64,000 nucleotides of DNA, taken from Sipunculus nudus (taxonomy: Eukaryota > Annelida > Sipuncula > Golfingiida > Sipunculidae). Each line of letters starts with the position of its first letter. The stretch's first letter is position 1. Below are positions 12,977 to 26,340 of the stretch, piece after piece. The notes beneath the pieces were generated by a model that saw nothing but the letters and a program-made list of their open reading frames with translations, made no database searches and was not told the DNA's origin. A program made the translations under genes and the position numbers. The DNA lies in contig CM049316.1 in assembly GCA_026874595.1 (NCBI GenBank), forward strand, positions 49,666,695-49,730,694. Reading direction: 5' to 3'.

Positions 12977-15900
12977 CAAGGGACCCATGGGTCACAGCGC
13001 TCAGCTGATCGTGATTGGACTATAAATGTTTCTCCACTGTGATACTATATCGAGTCGATAAAGCTTATGAATATCATGGACATGTTGGGCTATTATAAAG
13101 GAATGTAATGTAATATGTGAGTAAATGATAAATGAAATAACCTGACTGATGGATTAATAGAGTCAAATATAGTGGTTTATTTTTTATTTATTTAGGAGGG
13201 GTTGAAAATTGTGATATATTTGAGCAAATATGAATGCAATGACAGCAGTAATAAGCAGTAGTAGAATGATGATAAGGCTATTTGTTGAAGGATCTAAAGT
13301 GTATGGTAGTCTGCAAGCTTTCAATTTGACAGATATGATGTTATGATTAACTATGCTGATGAAGTGATTTATGAATTTGTGACTGTATGACACAATATCT
13401 CTTTAGTCTTGACAAGGTACATTATTGTGATGCCCACTATGTCTACATATTACACAATATTGACATAATTTATGGCATGTACATAGGTACCTATGGACGA
13501 ATAGTTATACAAAATATTAAAGTATGATTATATCTGATTCATCTTGTTCTTGCTTACTGAGGCTGACTTTGGGATGGGGTTCGGAGAAGGGAAAAGTGAG
13601 GGCAGCACAAAGGTGGATGTAGAAATATTCTATTGTAATGTTTTTCATTTATATAGGAATATGAAACGCTAAGAGGAAAGGGGCCCTCCTACTTAGTTAT
13701 AGTAAAGTTCTACATATATGATTGCAAACTAATACTCTGACAAGACTGTCTTGAAGAAAAACAGTAAATGCAAGCTTTCAATTTGACAGATAAGATGTTA
13801 TGATTAACTATGCTGATGAAGTGATTTATGAATTTCTGACTGTATGACACAATATCTCTTTAGTCTTGACAAGGTACATTATTGTGATGCCCACTATGTC
13901 TACATATTACACAATATTGACATAATTTATGGCATGAACATAGGACTGTCATGAAGAAAAACAGTAAAAGTTTTGAGATACTGTAATGCATATGAAAATT
14001 TACAGATGGACAGGCAAGTGGACAGAATGGACTAATACCTTTATTTCACTTTCAAGGGAATAATGCATTTAAGTTTATATATAAGCCTATTTTTTTTAAG
14101 CATATCCACTTTTTCCATTAAGAAGTTTTTATCTGAATCATTTTTTTTATCAACAGGTTTTATAAATATTTAATAAAAAATCCTGAAAATATAAGTTAAA
14201 ATATTAGAATTGTTGCAAAAGTTGCAATCATTATATATACAGAGTATAAAACTGAAACTATAAGTTAAAATATTAGAATTGTCGCAAAAGTTGCAATCAT
14301 CATATATCCAGAGTGTAGCTCATATTCGGTCATATTATGCATACACATATATTTTATTATTTTAAATCATAAATGTTTAAACTGAATTTAAAAGAAAATA
14401 ATGCCACAACATGGCATCTACAAGAATATTCCTTGAATCACTATTAAAAAGTTTTGCACATTGGAGTTTTCAGTACCTGCTTAATTTTATTCACCAAAAT
14501 AAAATAAAAGATTCAGTAAATTTGATAAAATAAAACATCTTTTCAAATAAAGTATACACACTGTTGGTTGAATGAGGGACAAACAATATCATTGTGCTAA
14601 TTACTATCCCAGTTTTAATTTATTACTGGAATTAATAGTCAATTTCACACCTGGTGAAGTTTTTACTCCTATGAAGTAAGGAATTACTTATCTCATGAAC
14701 ATCCACACTTTCATAGCAATACACCACTTTGTGGACACAATTAAATGTACACTTTAATCATTGTAACCCTGGTGGTACAATACAAAATCTAAAATGTAGC
14801 ATAACCTGGAATAAGAATGAATCAAATACAGAAAATAATAACATTCATCTAGTTTATGCACCATCTGGGGGGGGGGGGGGGGGGAGGGAGTGCAGGGCAC
14901 AGGGGAAGCCTGCTGGTAGTGACCAAGCTGACCCAAGGTATTGATTTTTTATTTATGCTAATAACTTGAAAAATTTGCAAAATTCAGATCTAATTTTGGG
15001 TAAACAATTGAATCTTGATTAAATAAAGTTATATTCCTGAAAAAAAGTCTCTAGGTTCAGCAATTCTCATGTTAGGTGAGTAAATATAATTCCTGATTTT
15101 TTAAACAAGGGACCTATGGGTCACGGCGCTCAGCTGTTATATATGATTAAAAAATATGATTTAGGAATGAGGCATATGCTGGTTTGGTGTGGTAATAAAT
15201 ATAAGCTTTATTATGAGTTGTTGGTGTTTAGCTTATGTATGATTATGATATTATCTTTGGAGACAGGTAAGAGGATTGATTTCATTTATTTTATTATCAA
15301 ATGGAGTACTATTGTCACACAGATTTTGACTTGGCCATATAACTTATAAGCAGAACATATGATATAAGAGTTTTACTATTTATTAAAAAAATTACAAATA
15401 TTGTCCAAAATATAATTTTTTGTTAAAAATAACAAGAGAATCTTATGATTTTTTAAAATGAAATATAACTGAAATGATTATTAAAATAATATTAAAGAAT
15501 ATATTCATGAATGCATTCATGAATACATTTTGAAAGTATTTGCACTGGTATTCATATACTTTCATTTTTACCTGAATTCCAATTCTTTATGCAAGACATT
15601 TTATAATTGAGTACATATTAATATTCGTATTTAAATACAATTGCAAAGTTTTCCCACCATTACTGGCATTTATTCAGTTTTCACTAAACAATTATGTTGA
15701 GAATCCAGAATATACAAAATTCACACATTTAAATTATGATCAAAAGTACCTGGTTTTATGGCTTTTATTTATATTAAAAAAAAAAAATGTAATATATTCA
15801 TTTTGGACTAATTTCACATCAATGTACACACTAGACACATTAGGAATCTAGATTAATAATATCAACTGCATCTTTGTCTATCATTAATTTCCTTCATATG

Positions 15901-18819
15901 ATCCCTAATGATTAGTAATGAATAATATGATTTACTTTTTTATCATTAAAATTGAACTGAAAAATACCATAGGTGACTGCATGGTGTTATTTGGAGTATG
16001 TGACATTCTATCCATCGATACAAGATTCTTTTATCATCAGTAACTGCAAGTTGATTTCCTGTTATTATAAACTAACAAATTCTTTTTTATTTTTCTTTAA
16101 TTTGTTATTAAAAAAACATTAAAATTTATTAATTTATTGTTAATTGTTATGTTGTTGGTTAAAACTACTAGATGAGTTGGGTTGGACACCTGGATCAACT
16201 GTGGCTGGCCATAAGCTGCCTACCTGCAACAGTGTATGGCTCGCCTCAAGCATGCATAATTTGCTGAAAGTTCAACAAGGTCAACATACAGGTGACTCAA
16301 GAGGGGCTGGAGAGAGTTAAGGTCTGACATGGTCTCATAAAAACATTAATAAAAGCTACAATTTTTGGCCAATTTCTTTCAGCTTTCTAAACTAAAAAGC
16401 TGAAATCCTTGTGTGCATGATATGAAAATTATATCAACCGTGCTCACAGGAAACAAATGTGCCATGGTCAAAGTTGGGCAAAATTTAAGGTACTTATTTT
16501 ATATTTATACTAATAACATATAAAATTTGAAAAATTCAGGACTAATTTGGGGTATTCAATTGAATCTTGATTAAATAATGTTACATCCCTGGCAAAAAAA
16601 CTCTAGCTTCAGCAATCCCCTTGTTAAGGGAGTAAATATATTTCTTGATTTTTTACATAGTGCATTATGTTTGGGCCCATAACTTAAAACAATTACGCAA
16701 TACTGACATCATTTCTGGCATATGCATAGAGAATGTATAGAAAAATATGTATATTATATATGATTAAAGTCACATCAGTGGTTTTGATATTAGGCAGTCT
16801 TGAAGTGTAACAATGGGTTTTTAATGGAAAAATGAAGTTTTTCATTAATATCTCAAAGGTATTAAGTCTTGTGACCAAATTCTTGGCATGGTAGGGAATT
16901 TTGGAGACATCTAATTGTATGCCAAATTTTAGGAACTGAGAGCTGAAGCTGGGGAGCTGAGCTCTTGCAAACTGCATAACACTAGCTTGATGTAAACAAT
17001 TTGTTACATGGTGCTTGAAAACTTGAATAAAATCTACAGTTTTTGATCAACTGGTTTCAAATTTTTGGTGTTAACAGACAAAATGCTAACAAAAACATGC
17101 TGAGAAAATTAAATCCACAGTACTTACAGTAAAAAAACGTGCCATGGTCAAAGTTGGGCAAAATTTAAGGTACCAATTTTTTATTTTTGTTAATATTTTA
17201 AAAAATTTAAAAGATTTTGATCTAATTTTGGGTATACAATTTAATTTTGATAAACTAAAGTTATATTACTGGAAAAAAAGTCAATAGCTTTAACAAGTTT
17301 TGTGTTAAGTGATCAAATATCTTTCCTGATTTTTTACAAAATGCATTATGTTTGGGGCCATAACTTTTTTAAATTATATAATACAGACATAATTTCTGGC
17401 ATGTACATAGGAACTATATAGAAGAATATTTATGGTAAATATGAGGGAAAACAGATGAGTGGTTTGGATATTAGGCAGTCCTGAAGTGTGAAAATAGGTT
17501 TTTAATAAAAAATTGAGGTTTTTCCTTAATTTCTCAAAGGAACGAAGTCACAAAGACCCAGTTTTCGGCTTGGTAGGAGATCTTGGGGACATCTAACATT
17601 ATGCTGAATTTTGGATTCCTAGGTCTTATGGTTTCAAAACGTGCCACATCTACGGACGGACGGACGGACGGACGGACGACGGACAATGGACCACGACTAT
17701 AGCTCAGATGACTTATAGTCAGCTGAGCTAAAAATTGCATTATGTTTTGGCCCATAACTTCAAAATAATACCCAATACTGACCTAATTTTTGGTAAGTTC
17801 ATAGAAAATGTATGAAAGAATGTGAATACTATATACGATCAAAAACAGATCAGTGGTTTTGATATTAGGCAGCCTTCAAGTGTAACAATGGCTTTTTTTA
17901 TGGAAAATGAGTTTTTTTCCTTAATATCTCGAAGGAACGAAGTCCTAATGACCCAATTTTCGGTATGGTAGGAGATTTTGGGGACATCTAAAATTATGCC
18001 AACAGCCTGGGGAGCATAGAGATGTGCACTGAATGACCTACAGTCATCGAAGTGGACTGCTTGACAATGTAAGGGAATACAACAAGAGCCTCCAAAAAAA
18101 TTCAATAACTAGCCTAATTTTGCAGCTTTTATTTTCAAATTTCAGATTTGAACAGATTAAATCCTTATGTATACATGCTGTGAAAATTAAATCCACAGTA
18201 CTTACAGGAAAAAAATGTGCCGTGGCCAAAGTTGGGCAAAATTTAAGGTACCAATTTTATATTTTTGCCAATATTTAAAAAAATTTAACAGATTTTGATC
18301 TAATTTTTGGTATACAATTAAATTTTGATTAATTAAAGTTGTATTATTGGAAAAAAGTCCCTACCTTTAACACTTTTGGTCTTAAGTGACCAAATATCTT
18401 CCTGATTTTTTTACAAAGTCCATTATGTTTGGGCCCATAACTTTTTTTAATTATATAATACTGACTTAATATCTGGCATGTACATTAGAACTATATAGAG
18501 GAATATTTATGGTAAATATGAAGAAAACCAGATGAGTGGTTTTGATATTAGGCAGTCCTGAAGTGTGAAAATAGATTTCTAATAAAAAATTGAGGTTTTT
18601 CCTTAATATCTCAAAGGAACGAAGTCCCATTGACCCAATTTTCGGCATGGTAGGAGATTTTGGGGACATCTAACTGTATGCCGAATTTCAGATTCGTAGG
18701 TCCAACGGTGTCGAAACGTGCCAGTCTTACGGACGGACATCCAGACGGACGGACGGACGGACGACGGACAATGGACCACGAGTATAGCTCAGATGACTTA
18801 TAGTCAGCTGAGCTAAAAA
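12977..18819 (+). mobile_element. Complete family A element with nested A element
   Basis: It starts CAAGGGACCCATGGGTCACA and ends GTCAGCTGAGCTAAAAA. The body before 15106 and after 17734 matches the 3115-6354 copy over its whole length, including the G run (14867-14884) and an ACGG tract (about 18730-18770). Without the nested copy it is 3.21 kb. An internal 150-bp partial duplication (about 13770-13950 repeating 13310-13480) is particular to this copy. Confidence 0.88.
15106..17734 (+). mobile_element. Complete family A element, 2.6-kb subtype, nested
   Basis: It starts CAAGGGACCTATGGGTCACG and ends GTCAGCTGAGCTAAAAA, followed by TTGCATTATGTTTTGG. The left flank ...CCTGATTTTTTAAA plus this right flank matches intact sequence near 1045 and 5227, so this is a clean insertion. 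The interior (GCTGTTATATATGAT...) is shared with the copies starting at 32532 and 62238. An ACGG tract lies at about 17651-17685. Confidence 0.88.
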
Positions 18820-20087
18820 TCCAACTTGCCTACAGAAAGAGACGTAGCGTCTGGGTCATGAGGTCATATATCTGGAAATATGCGGCACAGTTATAGCTTT
18901 ATGCCTAGGTAAATTATTTTACTATATAATTATTTCCCCGACTATTGCGCCTTATTTTCCAGATATCTTATTAATAACTCAAACTTCCATGATCGTCTTT
19001 ATGATAGGACTGTTTGGGGAGCGGCATCGTTATGCCATTGTCAACTTTCTGAAGTTTTGCCGCGATTGAGGTTTTGGACTGGGTATCTCCTCCAGGGCTC
19101 ACAAAACCTCCAGCTTTTCGTGGACCCTTAAAGGGGATTTCCAGTCATTAGCAACCTGCTTCATATGATTTCGGCAAAACGTCACCGAGGTGTAAACCAT
19201 GGCTTTGCAAAGGCTGGGAGTTCATTATGTATGACATGTGATGGCAAACATCGCCCTTGTTAACGTTTGAAAAAACAAAACTAGATTACTGTGGTATCTT
19301 AAGAAGTTAATTAGCTAATTGACAGGGAGTGACATGCATGCATCACTGCCTGCCACACAGAGGTGGGAGATGTGATCGTTCGATACGCCTGACTGATTAC
19401 AGGCTCTTGGCCTCGTTGATCGCCGTGTTGGTGTCTGATGTGATAATAACTGCGAACTGGTATCACTGCCATGGGTTCCAAGCATGACAATAAACCGGAC
19501 TTTGACAAAATTCCATGACATTAAATGGTCAAATTTACCATTTTTTATATAGGAAATGGTTTGGGATTTTCAGATTTATGTGACAATAAACGGGATTTTC
19601 TATTAACCGATATGACACAAAGTGGGCTCGACTGTATATAGTTACTCATATCATACTTAGGTAGATACTTATTCAGAACACTTGGATAATGACTTTGTTC
19701 ATTTGAAAGCGACAAGAAGTGACTGTGAACCAATGTTAATATTGACACTTGCGTCGTCACACGGCGGGCCTTCCCAGGAGTTTCACTTTCAGCTATAAAT
19801 CACAGCGTCCAGTGGGTTTGACCTTCACTGAAAGGGAATGTTACCTGCACTACAAGCAGTGGTAGTGGGTACTTGTAGCCTGACAACTATGCACCTAAGT
19901 TTATTTTTGGGTGCGACTTTTAAATGACTAATTCCATTGTTTATCATTTATTTATCTGTTGTGAGTTGGAAACTATCCAGACTCAGTGGGCTCTAAAAAA
20001 TTTTCTCCCGATTTCTCTCTTCAAAATCCCACCTCGACTTATCTCGACTCCCATACACGGGGTCGACTTATGTGCGGAAATTTACAG
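18820..20087. other. Right arms of the two TIR transposons
   Basis: Bases 18820-19634 belong to the inner TIR element and 19635-20087 to the outer one. The region is less AT-rich than the surrounding A elements. Short frames occur on the minus strand near 19311-19521 but resemble nothing I recognise. Confidence 0.5.
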
Positions 20088-20089
20088 TA

Positions 20090-20265
20090 GCTACTTAGCT
20101 ACAACAGAAGTACTGATCTACGTTAGGAGTACTTAGCTACATCAGAAGTACTTAGCTACATCAGAAGAACTAGCTATATTAGAAGTATTTTGCTGCATGA
20201 GAAGTACTTTGCTATATTAGAAGTACTTAGCTGCATTAGGAGTACTTAGCTACATTAGGCCAAAT
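20090..20265. repeat. 19-bp minisatellite, right half
   Basis: This is the continuation of the array at 8778-8940, about nine imperfect units of CTTAGCTACATCAGAAGTA and variants (GCTGCATTAG, GCTATATTAG). Confidence 0.85.
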
Positions 20266-20406
20266 AAATTAATATTAATAAATGATTTGGGGGGCAGCTT
20301 TTTATTTGATTTTTACCATGAAAATTATGTGAAATATCTTAAATTATTTTTGAGGCACTGGCACAGAAATGACAAGTGATGATTAAATTATCTCACAGAT
20401 AATAAA

Positions 20407-20710
20407 CAAGGCCTACAGGCCAAATGAGAACCTGTGCAATTTGGCTAGACAGTTTCAGGGAAGAAGATTTTTAAATGGGGCCACCAATCTGCAGGAACTG
20501 ATGAAACACTTCATGTTGAATATGCATGCAAAGAATCATGGTGATCATTGCATTAGTTGTTCAAATACTGGAGCTTTTGTATTAAATTTTTAATTATTCT
20601 GGGTGGTACTTCTGAGTCCCATAGCTCGGAGGATATGGGTAACAGAGATCTTATTTCAGGTTTCCAAGGAGATTTTTCATGGTCTAATATGGATATTGTT
20701 TATTGATTCC
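20407..20710 (+). mobile_element. Family B 5' end joined to A-type body, truncated
   Basis: It starts CAAGGCCTACAGGCC and AACCTGTGCAA, the B 5' end. Within 100 bp it becomes sequence shared with 59500-59960 (TCTGCAGGAACTGATGAAAC...), which is the interior of a short A-type element. No 3' terminus is present. It ends about 290 bp before the CNOT1 splice donor at 20996. Confidence 0.6.
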
Positions 20711-20996
20711 TTATTTTTCAGGCGATGTTCTGAATGTGGACCCTCAAGGTTTTTATTTTTTTGAGGGAGACAGAAATAATCATAAATCAAAATTTTATAA
20801 AAAATAAGGTGAGTCAATGATTACATTTTCATATTTATTATTTGAACATCTACATCATTAAATTTATTTAGCAAAAAATTATTTGGAGATATGTTGGCAC
20901 ACTTTGTTTTTTTAAGAAGCGAAAACAGAGGTCCCCTATAATCAACCTTTACCATTCCATCAACTTTTAGATATAATCCAACATACAAGAACCTAC

Positions 20997-21177
20997 CTTC
21001 TGTATCCAGGTCAACAGCCAGGTTCTGGAAGATATCCATGTGTGATGAATGAGCAATAGTGCTCATACTTGGTGTCAAGCCCTTAGCATGGATGTATGAA
21101 ATAGCTTGAGTGCCAACATACAAAACCAGGGCATTAAGTAATGGAATATTATATCTCATGCCAGGTTCTGTTGCCAC
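20997..21177 (-). CDS. CNOT1: CNOT1 exon, C-terminal Not1 domain
   Basis: This exon has sixty codons plus one base. It starts [20 protein letters not shown] after a TTCCAG acceptor and ends [10 protein letters not shown] plus G before GTAGGTT. It contains the [12 protein letters not shown] and STPSMST-like/[17 protein letters not shown] segments diagnostic of CNOT1. The phase-1 junction gives GGA (Gly) when joined to the GA that opens the next exon. Reading on past the donor gives a few codons of intron before a stop, which is a useful internal check that the donor is where I place it. Confidence 0.96.
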
Positions 21178-21446
21178 CTGGAACAAAAGTATTTACATAA
21201 TATTTAACAAAAGGGCTCAGTAAAATCAAGAGACCCACAGGTCATAATGCTCACGTATGCCATATTATATTATGGGTTAATATCCACGATTATCATCACA
21301 TTTTGAAAAACTTGTTTGCTAATTTTGTTCAACTTGTTGGATGACAAAAAGCACATTATCTGATGGCACCTGAGCTAATATGAGCTAATGCTGTGAAATG
21401 AATTAAACATGAAAATCTCAAAATAACCATGAAACAAGTGAAACAA

Positions 21447-22104
21447 CAAGGGACCCATGGGTCACGGCACTCAGCTGAAGTTTGAATTTGCAAATGCAAA
21501 ATATGCAAAGTATTCTATTGTAATGTTTTTCATTTATATAAGCATAAGAGAAGCTAAGAGGAAAGGGGCCCTCCTACTTGGTTATAGTAAAGTTCTGAAT
21601 ATATGATAGCAAACTAATACTCTGACAAGACTGTCATGAAGAAAAACAGTAAAAGTTTTGAGATACTGTGATGCATATGAAAAATTTACAGATGGACAGG
21701 CAAGTGGACAGAATGGACTTTATTTCATTTTTTCATATTTTATTTCCCTTTCAAGGGAATAATGCATTTAAGTTTATATATAAGCCTATTTTTTTAGCAT
21801 AACTACTTTTTCCATTTATAGTTTTTATCTGATTCACTTTTTTATTCACAAGTTTTATAAATTTTTTATTAAAAATAAAACTGAAATTATAAGTTAAAAT
21901 ATTAGAATTCTAAGTTGCAATCATTATATATCCAGAGTGTAGCTCATATTTGGTCAAATTATGCATACACATACCTGAATTTAAAAGAAAATAATGCCAC
22001 ACATTGAATCAATATTAAAAAGTTTTGCACATTGGAGTTTTCAGTACATGCTTAATTTTATTCACCGAAATAAAATAAAAGATTCAGTAAATTTGATAAA
22101 ATAA
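21447..22104 (+). mobile_element. Family A 5' fragment
   Basis: It starts CAAGGGACCCATGGGTCACG after ...GAAACAA and follows the 3.2-kb A subtype, skipping part of it, until TTGATAAAATAA at 22104, where a B element begins. The matching continuation of the A body (AAACATCTTTTC) was not found downstream, so the 3' half is probably deleted. It lies 270 bp from the CNOT1 acceptor at 21178. Confidence 0.7.
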
Positions 22105-25100
22105 CAAGGCCTACAGGCCTAATGCGAACCTGTGCAAAGTTTGGGAGTATGAATGGAGGTTTATTTTTAAAATTTAATATTGATCCTCTTAAGTCCTGCA
22201 TATCTACCTTAGTCATTATGATTTCAGCAAAATGGACGTTTCGGACCCGCAAGTTTCAGACCAGGACATTTTAAAACTAGAATATGGGTAGTCGACAAAC
22301 GACTATGTGTATCTGCAGAAATCAGAGTGGGACGGGTGAAGTGAGGCATGGATTAAGTGGCAAGGGGAATAGAGTTAGGTGTGTTGAATATTAGCATGGA
22401 TGTCTGCAGCTTAAACATGAATGTAGGTGGTGCCACCAGTCAATAAATCGAGAAAATTGTCCAGGATGTATAAACCTGCAAAATTTCAGGTGGATAAGTC
22501 AAACAACTGCTGAGATATGAGTGATTTTATCCCAAGGCAGATGAACAGATGGACGCTGTGCATAAGTGGTTGCAGTTGGCGCCACCAGTTTTGCCTATGA
22601 TGAAGAGCTATGTGAGATCTATACACATGCAAAATTTTGGCCCCATCGGTCAAACAGTTCCAGAGATATGAGCTTGGATGTCTGCAGAGTAAACGTGAAT
22701 GTAGGTGGCGCCACCTGTCTTAGAATCCAGAAAGCTGTCCAGGATGTATAAACCTGCAAAATTTCAGGTGGATAAGTCAAACCATTTCTGAAATATGAGT
22801 GATTTTATCCCAGGGCAGATGAACAAATGGACACTGTGCAAAAGTGGTTGCAGGTGGTACCACCAGTTTTCCCTTTGATAAAGAGCTATGAGAGATCTAT
22901 ACACATGCAAAATTTTGGCCCAACTGGTCAAACGGTTCCTGAGATATGAGCTTGGATGTCTGCAGCTTAAACGTGAATGTAGGTGGCGCCACCTGTCATA
23001 AAATCAAGAAAGTTGTCCAGGATGTATACACATGCAAAATTTCAGGTGGATAAGTCCAATTCAATGCAGAGATATGAGTGTTTTTATCCCAAGGCAGATG
23101 AACAGATGGACGCAGTGCAAAAATGGTTGCAGGTGGAGCCACCATTTTAGTGTATGTTATAAAGCCTTCCAAGGCTACATTTGTGCAAAATCTTTAGCCT
23201 TATCGGTCAAATGGTTCCAGAGATATGTGGGTTTATGTGTGGAAACAGATGCACATATGGACGCTGGGCAGAGAAGAAAGGTCAGAGGTCAACCAAAAAT
23301 GAGTGCGCTGCAGTTCACATGTTATCGATCATAATTCGGAATTTTAAAAAATTCTGCCCAGTGGTTATGGGTGAGTTCTCCCAAAACCTATGGGGCGATG
23401 GCAGCAGCGTTCGACTGAAAACATAGTATACAATGATTGTAGCTGGCACCACAAGTCTTAAAAACAACAAAGAGATATATACATATGCCCAATGTCAGAC
23501 TGATATGTCAAACCCCTCCTGTGAAAAAAGCAGGGGCATACACTGTGCAAAAATTATTGTAGGTGCCGCCACCAGTACACTATAAAGCTAAACGATATGT
23601 ATAAACATGCCCAATTTTAGGCTGATGTATCAAATTCCTCTGTAGAAATAAGCAGGTGCACACACTGCAAAAGTGAATGTAGGTGGCACCACCTGTCTTG
23701 TAAATGAGAATACCATCAAAGACGCATAGACAGGTCAAAATATCAGTCCAATACATCAAACTTCCCCAGAGTTTGATGCACTGGGCTGACAAGGCTCAGG
23801 TGAGTAAGGCAGTTGCCCCCGAGTGACCTGTGACAAATTGCTGCCTCAAGCTACTGCACTGAGTGAACTCTTGACCTTCACCTGGCTAGACTGAGTGAAC
23901 TTTTGACCTGTACCTGGCTGCACTGAGTGAACTCTTGACCTGTTGCATAATCTGACACAGCTGGCCGTCTGCCAAAGCTACAAATAGATTCAGGCTGTAC
24001 TTTGGTGCCAAATATGATGCAGTGAGCAGTCTGCCAAAGCTATAAATAGAATGCAGCTACTGCACTGATTGAACTCTTGACCTATACCTGGCTGCACTTC
24101 TTCCAATCCAGGCACTGTGCCAAAACTATTTATAGAGCTGACATCATCTTGGCCAATGGCCAACATCAAGGCACTGGCAATCTGCCAATGGTAAACCAAG
24201 TGCTGCCATCTGTACACAAAAGTGGTCCCTACTTGAAATAACTTTGAAATTTATTTTCCTAATACAAAATGCTTTTCAGCTAACTTTTATAAAAAAAAAA
24301 ATCAGGAATATATGAAAAATTATTACAGTTGCCTACTGAATGCAAAATTAAAATACAGGTATATCTCATTGATGGCAAATTCTTGAATTAAGTTGAGTTC
24401 GGATACCAAAAATTTATAATCCACATACAGCCACAGAGAGCTGAATATCCATGACTGTAACACTGCCTGGTATGATGAATAACTTTAATCATAAATCTAA
24501 ATTTTTTAAAAGCTTTTAAAAAAACTTTCTTGTCAATATTAACCAAAGATAACCTGAAATCTAAATATCTAGTGGCATGATGTAATAGATGCTGATAAAC
24601 TGGTGCCTTGCTAGATGTAACAGCATCACACAGCTAACATATATGGTAAAATGACTCAATTCAATCTCCAAAATTCAGCCAAAAATCATTCATGTGGAAC
24701 CATTAATGACAATTATTATAAGAATTATTGTAGGGATTATTCTTGTAAAATATTTAACAAACTGGCTTCAGTGGCATCAGTCGAAAAATGTTTTGCAGGT
24801 TTATAACACATATAGGAATATACAGCAAACTGGCTAAGTTCAGCTTCCCGTAACTCAGCCAAAAATCACTGAACCAAAACCATTTAAACAAACTTGAATT
24901 ATCAACATCTGAAGATAATTAATGTGTGAGATTTAAGATTTTGGCCCAGTGGTCTTTGAGAAGAAGATCTTTGTAGCCACTGAGCTAAAATGGGCTGTTA
25001 TGGCATATGACTAAATTCAGCTTCCCATAACTTAGCCAAAAGTCACTGAAAAGAGACCATTTGAACAAACTTCAGAAAGCACTACCCTAGGATCATTTCT

Positions 25101-25685
25101 GTGCGATATTAAACAATTTGGCCATATGGTTTCAGAGAAGAAGTTTTTTGTAGCCCTCAGTGTGATACAGGCACTGATGACCCTGTACAAAAAAGGCTGA
25201 TGCAGGAGGCGCCACCAATACCTCAATTTCAGATTTGACCTATGTGACCAACATTGGCATTAAATTTGGTGATGATAGCTACAGCTGTTTCTGAGATTTA
25301 AATTTTAATATGCTATTTTGCACAGTTAACAAAGTTCAACCTCCTGTATCTCGGCCAAAAATCTCCGAACTGGAACCATTCGAACAAACTTGAGAAAGAT
25401 TGTTCCAGGGATCATTTCTGTGAAATATTGGACAATTTGGTTGGACAGTTTCGGAGAAGAAGCTTTTTAAAGCTTTTTTAGCTTTTTCCCTATAAAATGT
25501 AAGAAAATGCAGTTAGAAAAAAAATAAACAAAAGCCGATATAGTTTTCTGGATGACTGATTATTTGCAAAAAATTTGGTGGTGCTAGCTCCTGCTGTTTT
25601 TGAGATAGCTATTGTTAACGTACAGACGACGCACAACAGACGACGGACGCCGCCGCACCATCGCATAAGCTCACAGGTTCGCTAA
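22105..25685 (+). mobile_element. Family B Helitron-like element
   Basis: It starts CAAGGCCTACAGGCCTAATG and contains GCGAACCTGTG near the 5' end. It ends GCTCACAGGTTCGCTAA, so 11 bases near the 5' end are the exact complement of the 3' terminus. The interior has degenerate tandem units of about 110 and 240 bp (22400-23150, and looser units to 25480) that repeat TGCAAAATTTCAGGTGGATA and the palindrome GGTGGCGCCACC. Three copies of a 40-bp motif on CTGCACTGAGTGAACTCTTG lie at 23850-23950. Confidence 0.8.
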
Positions 25686-26340
25686 TAAAACCAAGTAATT
25701 CAGGTAAGTATAGTGTCTTTGTTGTTTTAGCATATTTGTACTTAAATGTCTGCAGTATATCCCAGTGAAGACGTAGCAGAATTGAGAACCAATAAGGGTA
25801 TTATCACCTGCAGGTACCTGGTGTATTGTCATGGAAGATCTAGGTAAAACAGGTTAATGAAATATGATTATGATAATTAAAGTAATGTAGGTGTGGAGTG
25901 CTGAAATAAATGAGACAAAACCATATATGATTTGTTCCAAGATATGTGTAAGAATAAATATTGTATATTTAACATGAATTATTATGTTGATTACAAATAA
26001 GGATCAAATTGCCACATCCTACCTGTTCAGGTATGGAAAACTAATTAAGACCAGGTGAGCTTCAAAGAAAGGTGGGAAAAAAGTCACAATCACAGATTTA
26101 CATATCAAACGTATAAAATACAATGGAAAATCGCAAAAAGTCTGACAGAATGGTAATATCTAACATTTCTACCCGTTTTTCCACCTTTGTTATGTTGACT
26201 TAGATCGTTTTGGTACTCCCGGTAAAGTGTTTATCATGTTGATGTTGCCCGTTCAGGGGAATACCCGTCGCATTGCATTGGTGTCAAAACGGTTTCAGAC
26301 GTCTATTTTATCTAAAGACATAAGCAAAAATTCTCCAATT
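25686..26340. other. Intron, apparently unique sequence
   Basis: AT-rich sequence right of the B terminus. I see no terminus, tandem repeat or coding similarity here. Confidence 0.5.

Larger units (their letters stand above)
12707..19634. mobile_element. Second TIR transposon (pogo-like ends), nested in 8941-20087
   Basis: The left end is TA|CAGTCAAGCCTGCTTATTGT and the right end ACTTTGTGTCATATCGG when read inward as the complement, finishing GGGCTCGACTG|TA. The inverted termini extend about 28 bp with several mismatches and are flanked by TA. About 1.1 kb is its own sequence (12707-12976, 18820-19634) and the rest is the nested A element 12977-18819. No intact transposase frame was found, so it is probably non-autonomous or decayed. 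Confidence 0.7.
8941..20087. mobile_element. TIR transposon with TA target duplication, inflated by nested elements
   Basis: The left end is TA|CCGTAAATTTC and the right end GAAATTTACAG|TA, giving inverted termini of 11 bp with one mismatch and a TA duplication as in the Tc1/mariner-pogo group. Subterminal blocks (GTCGCCTTATGTGCGG near 9003, GTCGACTTATGTGCGG near 20062) support one element. Removing it joins ...GAAGTACTTA to GCTACTTAGC and restores the 19-bp minisatellite. The 11.1 kb includes the A element 10067-12488 and the second TIR element 12707-19634. The element's own sequence is about 1.8 kb (8941-10066, 12489-12706, 19635-20087). I see no intact transposase. Confidence 0.8.
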
